A stretch of DNA of 64,000 nucleotides from Synechococcus sp. M16.1 (GCF_014279895.1 NZ_CP047954.1:1426001-1490000), one strand, 5' to 3'. Counted from the first letter of the stretch, positions 24,618 to 34,156 are shown. Made by a program: numbers and translations. The notes: generated by a model from the letters alone, not told the origin.

Positions 24618-26045
24618 ATGGCCGCTGTCATCGCTGCACCAGCCAGTGGCAGCGGCAAAACCCTGTTGAGCCTGGCGCTGCTGAGCTGGGCCCAGCAGAA
24701 CGGACGCCGGATCCAGGCCTTCAAGGTGGGACCGGACTATCTCGATGCCCAGCTGCTCAGCCAGGCCTCGGGGCAGGCCTGTCGCAACCTCGATCTCAAT
24801 CTCTGCGGAGAAACCTGGGTTCGCCAGGCCTTTCACGGTTACGGCGGTGCCTCTGAGCTGACCCTCGTGGAAGGGGTGATGGGGCTCTTCGATGGCATCG
24901 GCAGCAGTACAACCGGAAGCACGGCCGACGTGGCCCGCCTGCTGGACCTGCCGGTGGTGCTGGTGCTGGATGCCGGTGGTCAGGCCGCCTCCCTCGGCGC
25001 CATCGTGCGCGGATTCCGCGATCACGATCCCCAGCTGCGCATTGCCGGCGTGGTGCTCAACAAGGTCAGCAGCCCCAGGCACCGGGAGCTGCTGGCCGAC
25101 GTGCTGGAGCGCATGGAGGTGCCATTGCTGGGCTGCCTGCCGCGCAGCGAAGCCCTGGCCCTGCCGGGCCGGCATCTCGGCTTGGCCCCGGCCCATGAAT
25201 TGGAGGCCCCCGAGCAGCGACGCCAGGCCTGGGCCGCTCTGGCCAGCCAGCACCTGAACCTGGAACGCCTAGTCCCCCTGCTGCAGGCGCCCCGCCCCGG
25301 GCCGCATCCCCTGGCCAGCATCCCCGTGGAGCAGGGCCAGCCCCTGCCGGTGGCTTTGGCCAGTGATGCCGCCTTTCATTTCCGCTACCAGGAAACCAGT
25401 GAACTGCTGGAGCACATGGGCATGCCCGTGCTCCGCTGGAGCCCCCTAGCCGATGAGGCCATCCCTGCAGACGCCAAGGGCCTGATCTTGCCGGGCGGTT
25501 TCCCCGAACAGCACGCTGCCCAGCTCAGCAACTGCACGCGAAGCCTGGGCTCGCTGCGGGCGTTCGTGCAGCAGCGACCGCTCTACGCCGAATGCGGCGG
25601 GATGCTTGTGCTCGGAGAGCAGCTGACCGACCTCGATGGCACCAGCCACCGCATGGCGGGCCTGCTTCCCTTCACAGCCAAGCGCGGCCCGCTGCAGGTG
25701 GGCTATCGCCGCCTGCAGGCGCGGCGGGACAGCCCTGTGGTGGAGAGCGGTCAGCAGCTGGTGGGCCATGAATTTCACCGCTGGGAACTGCACACCAACC
25801 GGCCGTCCTCCGATAGGTCAGTGCTGTGGGACATTGAGGGATGGAAAGTCCATCGACATTCGGAAGGATGGGTCGATCAGACGGTTCACGCGAGCTGGGT
25901 TCACCTGCACTGGGCAAGCTCTACGACGATCTGCTCCCGATGGCGCGCCGCGCTCGAATCCGGGGAGAGAAGATCGCCAAACGCTTCGTCAGCCGCCAGC
26001 AGCCCCCGCGGGTCCAACCCTTCTCCGAACGCTGGCGCTGGGTGA
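24618..26045 (+). CDS. cobB: Cobyrinate a,c-diamide synthase
   Basis: Amidates the a and c side chains of cobyrinate using glutamine and ATP, in (pseudo)cobalamin synthesis. The P-loop-like ATP site is APASGSGKT at about residues 7-15. The C-terminal type-1 glutamine amidotransferase domain shows LPGGFPEQHAAQL and the nucleophile Cys in YAECGGMLVLG. The normal C-terminal HASWVHLHWAS motif is present. The frame then runs on about 36 residues in a Ser/Pro-rich tail that overlaps acyP by 106 bases. The tail has poor third-position GC, so it is probably unconstrained. Confidence 0.93.
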   Translation: MAAVIAAPASGSGKTLLSLALLSWAQQNGRRIQAFKVGPDYLDAQLLSQASGQACRNLDLNLCGETWVRQAFHGYGGASELTLVEGVMGLFDGIGSSTTGSTADVARLLDLPVVLVLDAGGQAASLGAIVRGFRDHDPQLRIAGVVLNKVSSPRHRELLADVLERMEVPLLGCLPRSEALALPGRHLGLAPAHELEAPEQRRQAWAALASQHLNLERLVPLLQAPRPGPHPLASIPVEQGQPLPVALASDAAFHFRYQETSELLEHMGMPVLRWSPLADEAIPADAKGLILPGGFPEQHAAQLSNCTRSLGSLRAFVQQRPLYAECGGMLVLGEQLTDLDGTSHRMAGLLPFTAKRGPLQVGYRRLQARRDSPVVESGQQLVGHEFHRWELHTNRPSSDRSVLWDIEGWKVHRHSEGWVDQTVHASWVHLHWASSTTICSRWRAALESGERRSPNASSAASSPRGSNPSPNAGAG

Positions 26046-26293
26046 TCGAAGGTCGCGTTCAGCGGGTGGGGTTCCGCGCCAGCTGCAATCGGCGCGCCCT
26101 CGATCTCGGCATCAGCGGCTGGGTGCGCAACCTGAGTGATGGCCGTGTGGAAGTGCAGGCCGAAGGCCCACCGCTGGCCTTGTCTGAACTGCGGGCCTGG
26201 TGCGAAGTCGGGCCGCCGGGCGCCCGGGTGGTTCGGGTTACCCCCAGCCAGCTCCCGATCACGGGCGACGACTGGTTCGAAGTGCGCTACTGA
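25940..26293 (+). CDS. acyP: Acylphosphatase
   Basis: The domain pattern GRVQRVGFRASCNRRA...GISGWVRNLSDGRVEV contains the phosphate-binding Arg (in GFR) and catalytic Asn (in VRN) of acylphosphatase, which hydrolyses acyl phosphates. The usual GxVQGVGF has Arg in place of the second Gly. The ATG at 25940 gives 117 residues with a basic extension of about 30. A GTG at 26042, overlapping the cobB stop as GTGA, would give 83 residues but cut the first beta strand. Third-position GC stays high from 25940, which favours the longer form. Confidence 0.8.
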   Translation: MARRARIRGEKIAKRFVSRQQPPRVQPFSERWRWVIEGRVQRVGFRASCNRRALDLGISGWVRNLSDGRVEVQAEGPPLALSELRAWCEVGPPGARVVRVTPSQLPITGDDWFEVRY

Positions 26294-26378
26294 GACACGC
26301 AAGCGAAAACATTGGGAAGGAGGTCTCCACGCTCCGCCCATCTCGCTACGGCTGAAGCAGGACCTTCGCGCCTGCCGC

Positions 26379-26753
26379 ATGCTCCGCTTTGGATTTGCCC
26401 TGTTGATCACTGCGCTGCCCCTGCTCGGCATGGAGGCCATGAGCACGCGACGGGAAACCACCAAGCAGGTGTTCGATTCCGCGGCAGAAGCCCTCAACGC
26501 CTGTCAGAGCTGGCGACTCAGGGAAGGACAGTTTTCGGCCCTGATTCCCGCCGCTGCACCGGTGTCAACACAGGCGCGGCCTGTGCAGACCGACATCCGC
26601 AGCTGCGAGGCCGATCTGGACCATGCGCTGGTGCTGGGGCGCCGTTACAGCGTGGTGCCCGGCATGCACTACAACAAAACACTGCGGTCGCTAAACCGCC
26701 CGATCCATCGCAACTTTCCTTACCTGCTGCCAGATGGCACAACTGGCGAATAA
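26379..26753 (+). CDS. Secreted hypothetical protein (124 aa)
   Basis: The ATG at 26379 begins MLRFGFALLITALPLLGMEA, a good signal peptide. A soluble region follows with two cysteines (NACQSWRL and RSCEADLD) and a basic, aromatic C-terminus (MHYNKTLRSLNRPIHRNFPY). It is probably a periplasmic or anchored protein with a disulfide. The frame is open further upstream, but that part is not protein-like. Family unknown. Confidence 0.6.
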   Translation: MLRFGFALLITALPLLGMEAMSTRRETTKQVFDSAAEALNACQSWRLREGQFSALIPAAAPVSTQARPVQTDIRSCEADLDHALVLGRRYSVVPGMHYNKTLRSLNRPIHRNFPYLLPDGTTGE

Positions 26754-26768
26754 AGCCCCAGGCATGTC

Positions 26769-26876
26769 TTGAGCAACTTCCTCGACACCAAAGACAAAGC
26801 CTTCTGGAGAGCCCTGCTCGGCGTTGTGAGTTTGGGGGTGAGCATTGGCCTGGCGGCCCTGATCCTGCGCCTCTGA
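26769..26876 (+). CDS. Small membrane protein (35 aa)
   Basis: A TTG at 26769 opens a 35-residue frame, MSNFLDTKDKAFWRALLG, followed by a hydrophobic helix (VVSLGVSIGLAALILRL). It has a single membrane segment with a charged N-terminus, just 15 bases after the previous gene. The composition is convincing for a small membrane protein, though the start codon is weak. Function unknown. Confidence 0.45.
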   Translation: MSNFLDTKDKAFWRALLGVVSLGVSIGLAALILRL

Positions 26877-26892
26877 GCGCTGATCCTCGGAT

Positions 26893-28344
26893 TCACTCGG
26901 AATCCCGCGTGGTGTCGAATTGGCGCTGCCAGGTAGCGCGCAGATCAGGCGACGTCTCGCCGCCGAGCAACCAAACCCCCGTGCGGGCACGGGACACGGC
27001 CACGTAACAGAGCTGCTGGCGGATGGCTGGATCGGCCCGGAACACATCCGGCGCCACGAAGACATCCCCGAAACTGCTGCCCTGACTGCGATGCACCGTG
27101 AGCACTGCCGCAGGCCCCAGGGAAGCGAAGGCATCGCGAATCAGGAAGTACTGCCGCCAGATCGCGCGACCGTTTTTCTTGCCGGCATCACGGGCCTGCT
27201 TGCGCAGCCGCTGCATCACCGCATCAAGCTCCTGACGACCTGGGCTGCCAATCGGCGGCTGCAAGCGCAGGGTGAGCTCCAGGTCCCCCGCATTCACCGA
27301 TGCGGAGAGGGTCTCGATCACCGGCACGGGCACATCGGCGGAGGAGAGGCCGAAATCCGCCAGGTCACAGGCCTCAGGCTTGACGTCCCGCACCGTGACT
27401 TCGCGGTTGGAGCCGAGCACCATGTCGGGTTCTTCACCCGCCTCTTCTCCGTCCCTTGAGGCCGGGGCCATCACCGCGGTGCGACTGATCAACACCTCAC
27501 CGGGCAGCACCGGCATCTGATCAGCCATTTCCCCATGGATGGCCCGGCGCGCATGGGGCACCAGACGATCCAGGGTGCGGTTCGTGTAGCAGAGGATGCG
27601 TGCTGCATCGGGGTTGTCTTGCACCGAGGCGTCGCGCAATGCACGCCTGGCCTGATCCAGCCACTCCCGTTGCACCAGGCTGCGCACCTGCCCCTGCGGG
27701 GAACGAATCGCCGGCAGCAGCGGCGGCATCTGGCAGGGCAGGCGCCCCTCCCGCAGCCCCGCCGCCAACTGCAGCACCGGGCCTTGATGCCGCACCACCT
27801 GGGTCAAGCTGGCGGAACAGGACCGTTGCATCGCAAACACGGGGCTGTTCGGCTCACCCACCGGAGGCAACTGGGCGGGGTCGCCGACGAACACCAGACG
27901 GGTCTTGAACGGATGGGCGCACTGGAGGGCAATGCCTAACAGGGTGCTGTCCACCATCGAGGCTTCATCAATCAGCACCAGGCCCAGGTTCTCCAGGGCC
28001 ATGGCCGTCTGCTCGGTGGGTTCACAGAGTTCAGCGTCGGCGGAGCGCTTGAGCTTCAGCCGCAGCAAGCGATGAATGGTGGAGGGGTACCAGGTGGGTT
28101 GGAGACCCTCCAACTCCAACGCCTGGCGCAGAACGCCCACCGCTTTATGGGTCGGTGCCACGACGGTCCAACACAAACCGCTGGCCTCCACCTGGCGCAG
28201 CAGGCGCATGGAGAGGAAGGTTTTGCCGCTGCCGGCAAAACCACTGAGCACGAAAGGCGTGCCATCCACGGGCTGCTTGAGCCAGGCCGCAAAGGCGTCC
28301 GCCGCTGCCTGCTGATCAGCGGTGAGGTCCGCAGCAGCGGTCAC
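26893..28344 (-). CDS. SF1B helicase, RecD/Dda-like
   Basis: A 483-residue DNA helicase. Walker A is GFAGSGKTFLS (about 35-45); motif Ia includes VVAPTHKAV; motif II is LVLIDEASMVD; motif III is FVGDPAQLPPVG. The late motifs are LTVHRSQGSSF (motif V) and YVAVSRAR (motif VI). The size and single-chain form match stand-alone RecD2/Dda-type enzymes rather than a RecBCD subunit. The GTG start overlaps the stop of the PAP2 gene (GTGA), so it is the last gene of the folD-crtE run. Confidence 0.9.
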   Translation of the reverse strand: MTAAADLTADQQAAADAFAAWLKQPVDGTPFVLSGFAGSGKTFLSMRLLRQVEASGLCWTVVAPTHKAVGVLRQALELEGLQPTWYPSTIHRLLRLKLKRSADAELCEPTEQTAMALENLGLVLIDEASMVDSTLLGIALQCAHPFKTRLVFVGDPAQLPPVGEPNSPVFAMQRSCSASLTQVVRHQGPVLQLAAGLREGRLPCQMPPLLPAIRSPQGQVRSLVQREWLDQARRALRDASVQDNPDAARILCYTNRTLDRLVPHARRAIHGEMADQMPVLPGEVLISRTAVMAPASRDGEEAGEEPDMVLGSNREVTVRDVKPEACDLADFGLSSADVPVPVIETLSASVNAGDLELTLRLQPPIGSPGRQELDAVMQRLRKQARDAGKKNGRAIWRQYFLIRDAFASLGPAAVLTVHRSQGSSFGDVFVAPDVFRADPAIRQQLCYVAVSRARTGVWLLGGETSPDLRATWQRQFDTTRDSE

Positions 28345-28853
28345 CCCAGCCCAGCTCCAAGACCCGACAGCAGATGCAGCGGGGACCCCACAAATTCCAA
28401 ACCGGGCAGAGCAACGGCCGGACCCATCAGGCTGCCCACCAGCACCTGCAGCCGGCTGTGGCCAAGGCTTTCCTTGAGGGGTTTCTCCGGAGCGTCCGGC
28501 CAGAGCGAATCAGGCAGACCATTGACCCGTTCAGCCGTCAGCCCGGCGGCGCGACGAATGCCACTGGCGTCGTACATGACGACGAACGCCACCATCGCCG
28601 CAAGGGCGAAGAGGGGGTGATCAAAGCCAAGAGTCCAGCCCACACAGGCCGCCGTGCCGGTGACCAGAGCGGAGTGGCTCGACGGCATGCCGCCGGTTTC
28701 GATCAGCACCGCCGGACGCCAACGGCGATGCAGGAGCAACTCAAGGAACAATTTCGAGAGCTGGGCGACGCCACAGGCCATCAGGCCCCAGGTGAGCGAA
28801 CTGTTGTCGAAGAGCTCCCGCAGCACCGCATGGGAGGGCGTGGCGTCGATCAT
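28341..28853 (-). CDS. Divergent PAP2 (DUF212) family membrane protein
   Basis: A 170-residue polytopic protein. Recognisable features are [18 protein letters not shown] (PAP2-like SxxH centre), [14 protein letters not shown] and [18 protein letters not shown], which together define the divergent PAP2 family. Such proteins may dephosphorylate lipid pyrophosphates. Its position directly after crtE (ATGA overlap) makes a prenyl-phosphate link plausible, but that is inference. Confidence 0.86.
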   Translation of the reverse strand: MIDATPSHAVLRELFDNSSLTWGLMACGVAQLSKLFLELLLHRRWRPAVLIETGGMPSSHSALVTGTAACVGWTLGFDHPLFALAAMVAFVVMYDASGIRRAAGLTAERVNGLPDSLWPDAPEKPLKESLGHSRLQVLVGSLMGPAVALPGLEFVGSPLHLLSGLGAGLG

Positions 28854-29740
28854 CGGTCGCGGCTGGTGATGAAGTCGGCCAAGGCCAGCAGGGGAATCGC
28901 CTTCTCAGCCCAGGGTTGAAGTGCCTCTTTCGCTTCATTGACCAACGCATCGGCCCGACGGCGGGACTCGTCGAGCCCGAGAAGCTTGGGATAGGTGGTC
29001 TTGTCGGCGATGAGGTCCTTTCCGGCGGTTTTGCCGAGCACCTCGCTGCTGGCGGTGATGTCGAGGATGTCGTCGATGATCTGGAAGGCGAGGCCGATCC
29101 CCCTGGCGTAGGTGCGCAGGGCCTTGATCAGCGCCTCATCGGCGCCGCCGATCATCGCCCCGGTGATCACACAGGCACTCAACAGGGCTCCGGTTTTGTG
29201 GAGGTGGATGTACTCGAGGGTTTCAAGATCCACCTCCTGGCCTTCGCTTTCCAGATCCACCACCTGGCCGCCCACCAGGCCAGGGGCGCCGGCCACCAAC
29301 GACAGTTCTCCCACCACCTTGAGCAAACGCTCAGCCGGCACATCCGGACTGCGCAGCGCCACCATTTCGAAGGCGCGGGTCAGCAGGGCATCACCGGCAA
29401 GGATGGCCACGGCTTCGCCGTACACCTTGTGGTTGGTGGGACGACCACGGCGCAGGTCGTCGTCATCCATGGCCGGCAGGTCGTCATGGATCAACGACAT
29501 GGTGTGGATCATTTCCAGCGCCACCGCCGTGGGCAGGGCCTGCGTCGCTTCCCCGCCCGCCAGCTCGCAGGCGGCAAGGCAGAGAATCGGGCGCAGGCGC
29601 TTGCCACCGGCAAGCAGCGAATAGCGCATCGCTTCCCTGAGGGACTCCGGACGCTCCGGACCGAGCGATCCATCGAGGGCCGCTTCCACCCGCTCTTTGG
29701 CCTTGCCGAGATAGGCCTTGAAATCGAACTCGGCGCTCAT
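28850..29740 (-). CDS. crtE: Geranylgeranyl diphosphate synthase
   Basis: Makes C20 geranylgeranyl-PP for carotenoids, chlorophyll phytyl chains and quinones. The 296-residue protein has the GGKRLRPIL start of the prenyltransferase core, the first Asp-rich motif [17 protein letters not shown] and the second motif FQIIDDILD. The length is standard. It belongs to the minus-strand run downstream of folD, and its stop overlaps the PAP2 gene. Confidence 0.95.
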   Translation of the reverse strand: MSAEFDFKAYLGKAKERVEAALDGSLGPERPESLREAMRYSLLAGGKRLRPILCLAACELAGGEATQALPTAVALEMIHTMSLIHDDLPAMDDDDLRRGRPTNHKVYGEAVAILAGDALLTRAFEMVALRSPDVPAERLLKVVGELSLVAGAPGLVGGQVVDLESEGQEVDLETLEYIHLHKTGALLSACVITGAMIGGADEALIKALRTYARGIGLAFQIIDDILDITASSEVLGKTAGKDLIADKTTYPKLLGLDESRRRADALVNEAKEALQPWAEKAIPLLALADFITSRDR

Positions 29741-29780
29741 GGGTGGACCCTGGCTGGCGGGATTCTCTCAGGCCGAGCCC

Positions 29781-30458
29781 TTAGCTGCCGAGGGGAACCC
29801 AATCCATCGGATGGGGTGTTCGCATCTCGCGTCCCTTGCCCGGCGCCGTGGTGATGGCCAGGTCGTAGGACACCGAATAGCGGGGGCTGCTTCCCTCATA
29901 GGGGAGCACCCGATGGCGCAGGTCCGAAGGGAACAGCAGAAGACGGTGGGGTAACGGCGCAAACACACCACCGGAAACCGCCGCATCGCGGTAGGGAATC
30001 GCCATCACATGGCTGAAGTAATCGTCGGGCGCCTCAAATTCCAGCTCCCCGCTCTCGTTCGCAGGATCCATCAACACGTAGAACACCGCGCTCAACTGGG
30101 CGTTGCGGTGGCTGTGCAGATCCACCGTTCCGCCATTCCTCGCACACACCACAGGCCAGGCCTTCTGGATGTGGGCCACAAGACCGTGCTCCGGGCCCAA
30201 CAGCGCATGGAGATAGGCCGAAACGTGCTCAGCCAACTACCCGTTCAGCCACTGAAACGCATCCATGCGATGCAACTGATCCAGGCCGGCATGGCCCAGC
30301 AGATCTCCGGTGAGGTTGTTGCGATCGCTGAACTCAGGGTGCTGATACACCTGGGCATCGAACTGCTCCAGCTGCTGCTGCATGGCTGCGGCTGTTGCGG
30401 CATCCGGCTCAAGGTCCACCTGCAGAACGGGGGTGGGGAACAGCCAGTGCAGCGCCAT
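29781..30458 (-). pseudogene. 2OG-Fe(II) oxygenase-like gene interrupted by an in-frame TAG
   Basis: A single reading frame of about 225 codons is broken at 30237-30239 by TAG: ...FQWLNG-stop-LAEHVSAYLHALLG.... The N-terminal 73 residues (ALHWLFPTPVLQVDLEP) and C-terminal 151 residues (VDLHSHRNAQLSAVFYVL, DDYFSHVMAIPYR, LLFPSDLRHRVLPYEG, RYSVSYDLAI) make one protein of the family containing HSH and HRV iron ligands and a 2-oxoglutarate Arg. No frame change occurs, so a single base change (TGG, CAG or TAC/T to TAG) explains it. It could be a pseudogene, a sequence error or readthrough. It sits between folD and crtE. Confidence 0.72.
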
Positions 30459-30466
30459 GGAACCGA

Positions 30467-31348
30467 TCAGGGCACGAGATCGTCCAAATCATGGTCAAGG
30501 TTGTGGCGTCTGCACCAAGCCACAACGGTGTTCACCAGAAGCATCGTCACCGTCATCGGTCCCACACCGCCGGGGACGGGCGAGAGCGCAGCAGCGATGG
30601 ACTCGACTTCAGCCGCACGAACATCCCCGCACAGTCCGCCTTCCGGCTTGCGGTGGATGCCCACATCCACCACCGCAGCTCCCGGCCGCACGTGCTCGGC
30701 CCCGATGAACTCAGGACGGCCTGCTGCCACCACGAGGATGTCGGCTTCGCGGGTGTGGGCCGCCAGATCGGCCGTGCGGGAGTGGGCGATGGTGACGGTG
30801 GCGTTGGCGGCCTGCAGCATCAAGGCCATCGGCTGCCCCACGAGAATGCTGCGGCCGATCACCACGGCGCGCTTGCCCGCAGGATCGATGCCATTGCTGC
30901 GCAGCATCGCCATCACCCCGGCGGGGGTGCAGCTGCGCGGGCCCGGCTCCCCCTTGAGCAGCCGTCCGAGATTGAGGGTGTGCAGACCATCGGCATCCTT
31001 TTCAGGATCAATGGCCATCAGCAGCGGCCCCTCATCGAGGCCAGCAGGAAGAGGCAGCTGCAGGAGGATCCCGTCCACTGCAGGGTTGGCATTCAGCCGT
31101 TCAATCGTCTGAAGCACCTGCGCTGGAGGCGTGTCGCCGGGGAGGTGATCACCAAAGCTGGCCACCCCGATCCGAGCACAGGCTTTTTCCTTGTTGGCGA
31201 CGTAAACGGCGCTGGCGGGATCATCACCAACCCGCAGCACCGCCAAGCCCGGCGGTCGCCCCGCCTCGGCCAGACGTCGTTCGATCAGGGTTTGAAGACG
31301 ATGCTCCACATCCCTTGCCAGCACCTTGCCGTCCAAACGCAGGGCCAT
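30467..31348 (-). CDS. folD: Methylenetetrahydrofolate dehydrogenase/cyclohydrolase
   Basis: A bifunctional enzyme of one-carbon metabolism interconverting methylene-, methenyl- and formyl-tetrahydrofolate. Signatures seen are the catalytic-Lys region [13 protein letters not shown] and the NADP-binding stretch [16 protein letters not shown], with [13 protein letters not shown] near the end. The ATG at 31348 gives 293 residues ([15 protein letters not shown]), the usual start. An ATG nine codons upstream is possible. It heads the run leading to crtE. Confidence 0.95.
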   Translation of the reverse strand: MALRLDGKVLARDVEHRLQTLIERRLAEAGRPPGLAVLRVGDDPASAVYVANKEKACARIGVASFGDHLPGDTPPAQVLQTIERLNANPAVDGILLQLPLPAGLDEGPLLMAIDPEKDADGLHTLNLGRLLKGEPGPRSCTPAGVMAMLRSNGIDPAGKRAVVIGRSILVGQPMALMLQAANATVTIAHSRTADLAAHTREADILVVAAGRPEFIGAEHVRPGAAVVDVGIHRKPEGGLCGDVRAAEVESIAAALSPVPGGVGPMTVTMLLVNTVVAWCRRHNLDHDLDDLVP

Positions 31349-31418
31349 GGCATTCCCATGCACTCCCTCCAGCATGCCCTCTGAGGAGAGCTAGCGTTAA
31401 GCCGCTACAGGGTCCTTT

Positions 31419-33509
31419 TTGGTTCGTGTTCCACGGCTGAGCAGCCTTTGGCGGAACTGGGTGCGGCTCGAAGGCCCAGGGCGACGCCTGCTGCGCTGGA
31501 CGCGACTGCAGACCTTTGTTGTGCTGTTGCTGTGCCTTTCCGTGGCCGCAGCCTCAAGCCTGCCCTGGCTGATCAAGCCGAAACTTCAACCCGGATCACT
31601 GGCCCCGTTTGAAGCCATCGCTCCAAAGGATGCTTTGGTGCAGGACAGCACCGCCCTCGAGCAGCAGCGGGCCTCGCTAGTGGCGCGATCGGTGGTGCAG
31701 GTGATCGATCAGGAGCAGACCCAAGCACTCAAACAACGGCTCGAGCAGCAACTGCTGCAACTGCAGGAGGTCACCAACACCGGATCTGGAGACCGGATCG
31801 GGCCGGTGAACCTTTCTGATCAAGAGAAAAGGTGGCTGGAACGACGCAGCGAATGGGAGCATCTGGCCTGGGATAAAGCGGTGCGCAGCACCGCTGATCG
31901 CATGCTCAGCCAAGGGCTGGTGAGCAACCTGGCCATTGAGCAATTGCGCAAGGCCGCCGACCAGCAACTCAAGGCGGTTGCCCTACAGCCAGAGGCGGCG
32001 CGCACCCTGGCCGGAAAGGTGCTCACCAGCGCCATGCGCGGCAGCAGCAACCTGCGCACGGACCCGAACCTGAGCAAACAGCTGATCGAGGAACAGCTGA
32101 CCAAACAGGCCATCCCCACCATCGAGGTGCGCAAGGGAGATCTGATCACCCGCAAGGGCGAGCTGATCAGTCCCCAGGCCTACGACGTACTGGATTATTT
32201 CGGCCGCGTGCGCCGCGAACCCCAACCGTTGATCTGGTTCCAACGGTTCGTTGAAGCCGCTGCAGCCTGTGCCGTGATGCTGCTGGTGATGCGGCGTGAA
32301 CGGCCTGGCCTGGAGGTGCGCCACGCGCTGCTGGCGGTTGGCCTGCTGTTGCTGGTGCAGGGAGCCAAGCTCTGGTTTAAAAGCTCCGTGAGCCCTCTGG
32401 CCGTGCTGGTGGCGCCCACCCTGGTGCTGACGGAAGGCCTCGGCACCGGCTGCGGGTTGGTCTGGATGGGGGTGGCCGCTCTGCTCTGGCCAGAACCCGT
32501 CCAGGGGTTAGGAGACGGTCGCCTGATTGTGGCGGCAACGGTGGCCGCCGCTGGGGCCGTGATCGCAGGCCGTCAGCGCAGCCGCGGCCAGCTGCTGCAA
32601 CTCACGGTGCTGCTGCCGATCGGCGCCTTTGTGGGGCAGTGGCTGCTGCTGCAGCTGCAACCGGTCACCGGCCTGCGGCTCTGGGGAAATCTGAACCCAA
32701 GCCTGGATGAACTGGCCACCGATTCCTTTGTGCTCGGTGTGCTGCTGATGTTCAGCCTGCTGCTGATCCCGATGCTCGAGGGCTCCTTTGGCCTGCTCAC
32801 CCGGGCGCGGCTACTGGAACTGGCGGATCAGGAGCGCCCCCTGCTGCGCCGCCTCTCCTGTGAAGCCCCGGGAACCTTTGAACACACCCTGATGATCTGC
32901 GGCCTGGCAGAAGAAGGGGCGCGGGCGATTGGTGCGGATGTGGATCTAATCCGGACCGGTTCGCTGTATCACGACGTGGGCAAGCTGCATGCGCCGGACT
33001 GGTTCATCGAGAACCAGAAGGACGGTCCCAATCCCCACGACGCGCTGGATGACCCCCAGGCGAGTGCGGCGGTGCTTCAAGCCCATGTGGATGAGGGGCT
33101 GAAGCTGGCGCGGCGCCACCGCCTGCCCCGGCCCATCGCCGATTTCATCCCTGAGCACCAGGGCACCTTGAAAATGGGCTACTTCCTGCACAAGGCCCAG
33201 GAGCGTGGCGGGGTGGTTGAGGAACGCCGCTTCCGTTACAGGGGCCCGGAACCCCGCACCAAAGAAACGGCGATCCTGATGCTTGCCGACGGCTGTGAGG
33301 CGGCGCTTCGATCCCTCCCCCCCGACACCTCCGATGCCCAGGCGGTGGACACAGTGCGGCGGATTGTGGAAGCGCGGCAGCGGGATGGACAACTGCGCAA
33401 AAGCAGCCTCAACCGCAGCGAAGTGGAACTGGTGATTCGTGCCTTCGTGCAGGTATGGCGGCGGATGCGCCACCGCCGCATTCCCTACCCAATCCCCGCC
33501 CGACGCTGA
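31419..33509 (+). CDS. 7TM-HD family phosphohydrolase (PgpH-like)
   Basis: Up to 696 residues from a TTG at 31419 (a GTG at 31461 would give 682). The order is one N-terminal helix, a long extracytoplasmic helical domain (about 55-270), a bundle of hydrophobic helices (about 275-460) and a cytosolic HD domain with LYHDVGKLHAPDWF and later IPEHQGT and ADGCEAA. This is the architecture of PgpH, a c-di-AMP phosphodiesterase. The nucleotide assignment follows from the family. Confidence 0.88.
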   Translation: MVRVPRLSSLWRNWVRLEGPGRRLLRWTRLQTFVVLLLCLSVAAASSLPWLIKPKLQPGSLAPFEAIAPKDALVQDSTALEQQRASLVARSVVQVIDQEQTQALKQRLEQQLLQLQEVTNTGSGDRIGPVNLSDQEKRWLERRSEWEHLAWDKAVRSTADRMLSQGLVSNLAIEQLRKAADQQLKAVALQPEAARTLAGKVLTSAMRGSSNLRTDPNLSKQLIEEQLTKQAIPTIEVRKGDLITRKGELISPQAYDVLDYFGRVRREPQPLIWFQRFVEAAAACAVMLLVMRRERPGLEVRHALLAVGLLLLVQGAKLWFKSSVSPLAVLVAPTLVLTEGLGTGCGLVWMGVAALLWPEPVQGLGDGRLIVAATVAAAGAVIAGRQRSRGQLLQLTVLLPIGAFVGQWLLLQLQPVTGLRLWGNLNPSLDELATDSFVLGVLLMFSLLLIPMLEGSFGLLTRARLLELADQERPLLRRLSCEAPGTFEHTLMICGLAEEGARAIGADVDLIRTGSLYHDVGKLHAPDWFIENQKDGPNPHDALDDPQASAAVLQAHVDEGLKLARRHRLPRPIADFIPEHQGTLKMGYFLHKAQERGGVVEERRFRYRGPEPRTKETAILMLADGCEAALRSLPPDTSDAQAVDTVRRIVEARQRDGQLRKSSLNRSEVELVIRAFVQVWRRMRHRRIPYPIPARR

Positions 33510-33519
33510 TCGCAGCGTC
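33502..33519. terminator. Hairpin between convergent genes
   Basis: GACGCTG-atcg-CAGCGTC forms a perfect 7-bp stem that includes the stop codon of the HD phosphohydrolase gene. There is no long T tract. Its place between two converging genes suggests a bidirectional terminator or 3'-end stabiliser. Confidence 0.45.
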
Positions 33520-33538
33520 TAGTTCAGCACTCACGAGT

Positions 33539-34156
33539 TCAGCACTCAGTGGCAAAGGGAACCTCCTGCGCGATCAAACGGACGCGCTCCTGGGTGAAGG
33601 GATGGCAAAAGCTCAGGGCCAGGGCATGCAGATGCAAGCGGCAGGACCGGCCGGCATCCCCGTAAATGGGATCGCCCACGATGGGATGGCCCAATTCAGC
33701 CAGATGGGCCCGCAGCTGATGGGAGCGCCCCGTGAGCGGACGCAGCCAGAGCCGCGTGCTGCGGGCACCAGCGGCGCGGGCTCTCCAGATCGTCAGCGCC
33801 AGACGTCCCTCCGGGTGGCTGCCGTAGCGCGGCGGTTGGCGCGACAGGCGCGCCAAAGGGCTGGCGATGCAACCGCGGCCATGGAGCTCCCCCTCCACAT
33901 CCGCCTGATACAGCTTGTTGATCCGCCGTTCAGCAAACAGGGCACTCAGGCGGCGCAGGGCGTCAGCGCTTCGGGCCAAGAGCAGCACCCCCGAGGTGTC
34001 GCGGTCCAGGCGGTGAACCAGGCGCAGGCTTTGGTCCTGCTGCTGCAGGCGGGTGATCACGGAATCGCTTTGCTCGGGCCCCAGGCCCGGTTGGCTCAGC
34101 AGGCCGGCGGGCTTGTCGACCGCCATCAGCCACGGGTCCCGCATCAGCAGCTTCAA
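33539..34156 (-). CDS. RluA-family RNA pseudouridine synthase
   Basis: 205 residues with the active-site motif HRLDRDTSGVLLLA, in which the Asp attacks the uridine, and supporting family segments (MAVDKPAGLLSQPG, LTGRSHQLRAHL, HPIVGDPIYG). There is no S4 domain, so it is of the shorter RluA/TruC type. The RNA target (23S rRNA or tRNA) cannot be decided here. The ATG overlaps the stop of the upstream secreted metallopeptidase-like gene (ATGA). Confidence 0.9.
   Translation of the reverse strand: MKLLMRDPWLMAVDKPAGLLSQPGLGPEQSDSVITRLQQQDQSLRLVHRLDRDTSGVLLLARSADALRRLSALFAERRINKLYQADVEGELHGRGCIASPLARLSRQPPRYGSHPEGRLALTIWRARAAGARSTRLWLRPLTGRSHQLRAHLAELGHPIVGDPIYGDAGRSCRLHLHALALSFCHPFTQERVRLIAQEVPFATEC

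Noticed and set aside
30321-30328. GCGATCGC (HIP1 octamer)
   Set aside because: I noticed only one copy, inside the oxygenase-like gene, in keeping with chance rather than the HIP1 abundance of freshwater cyanobacteria.
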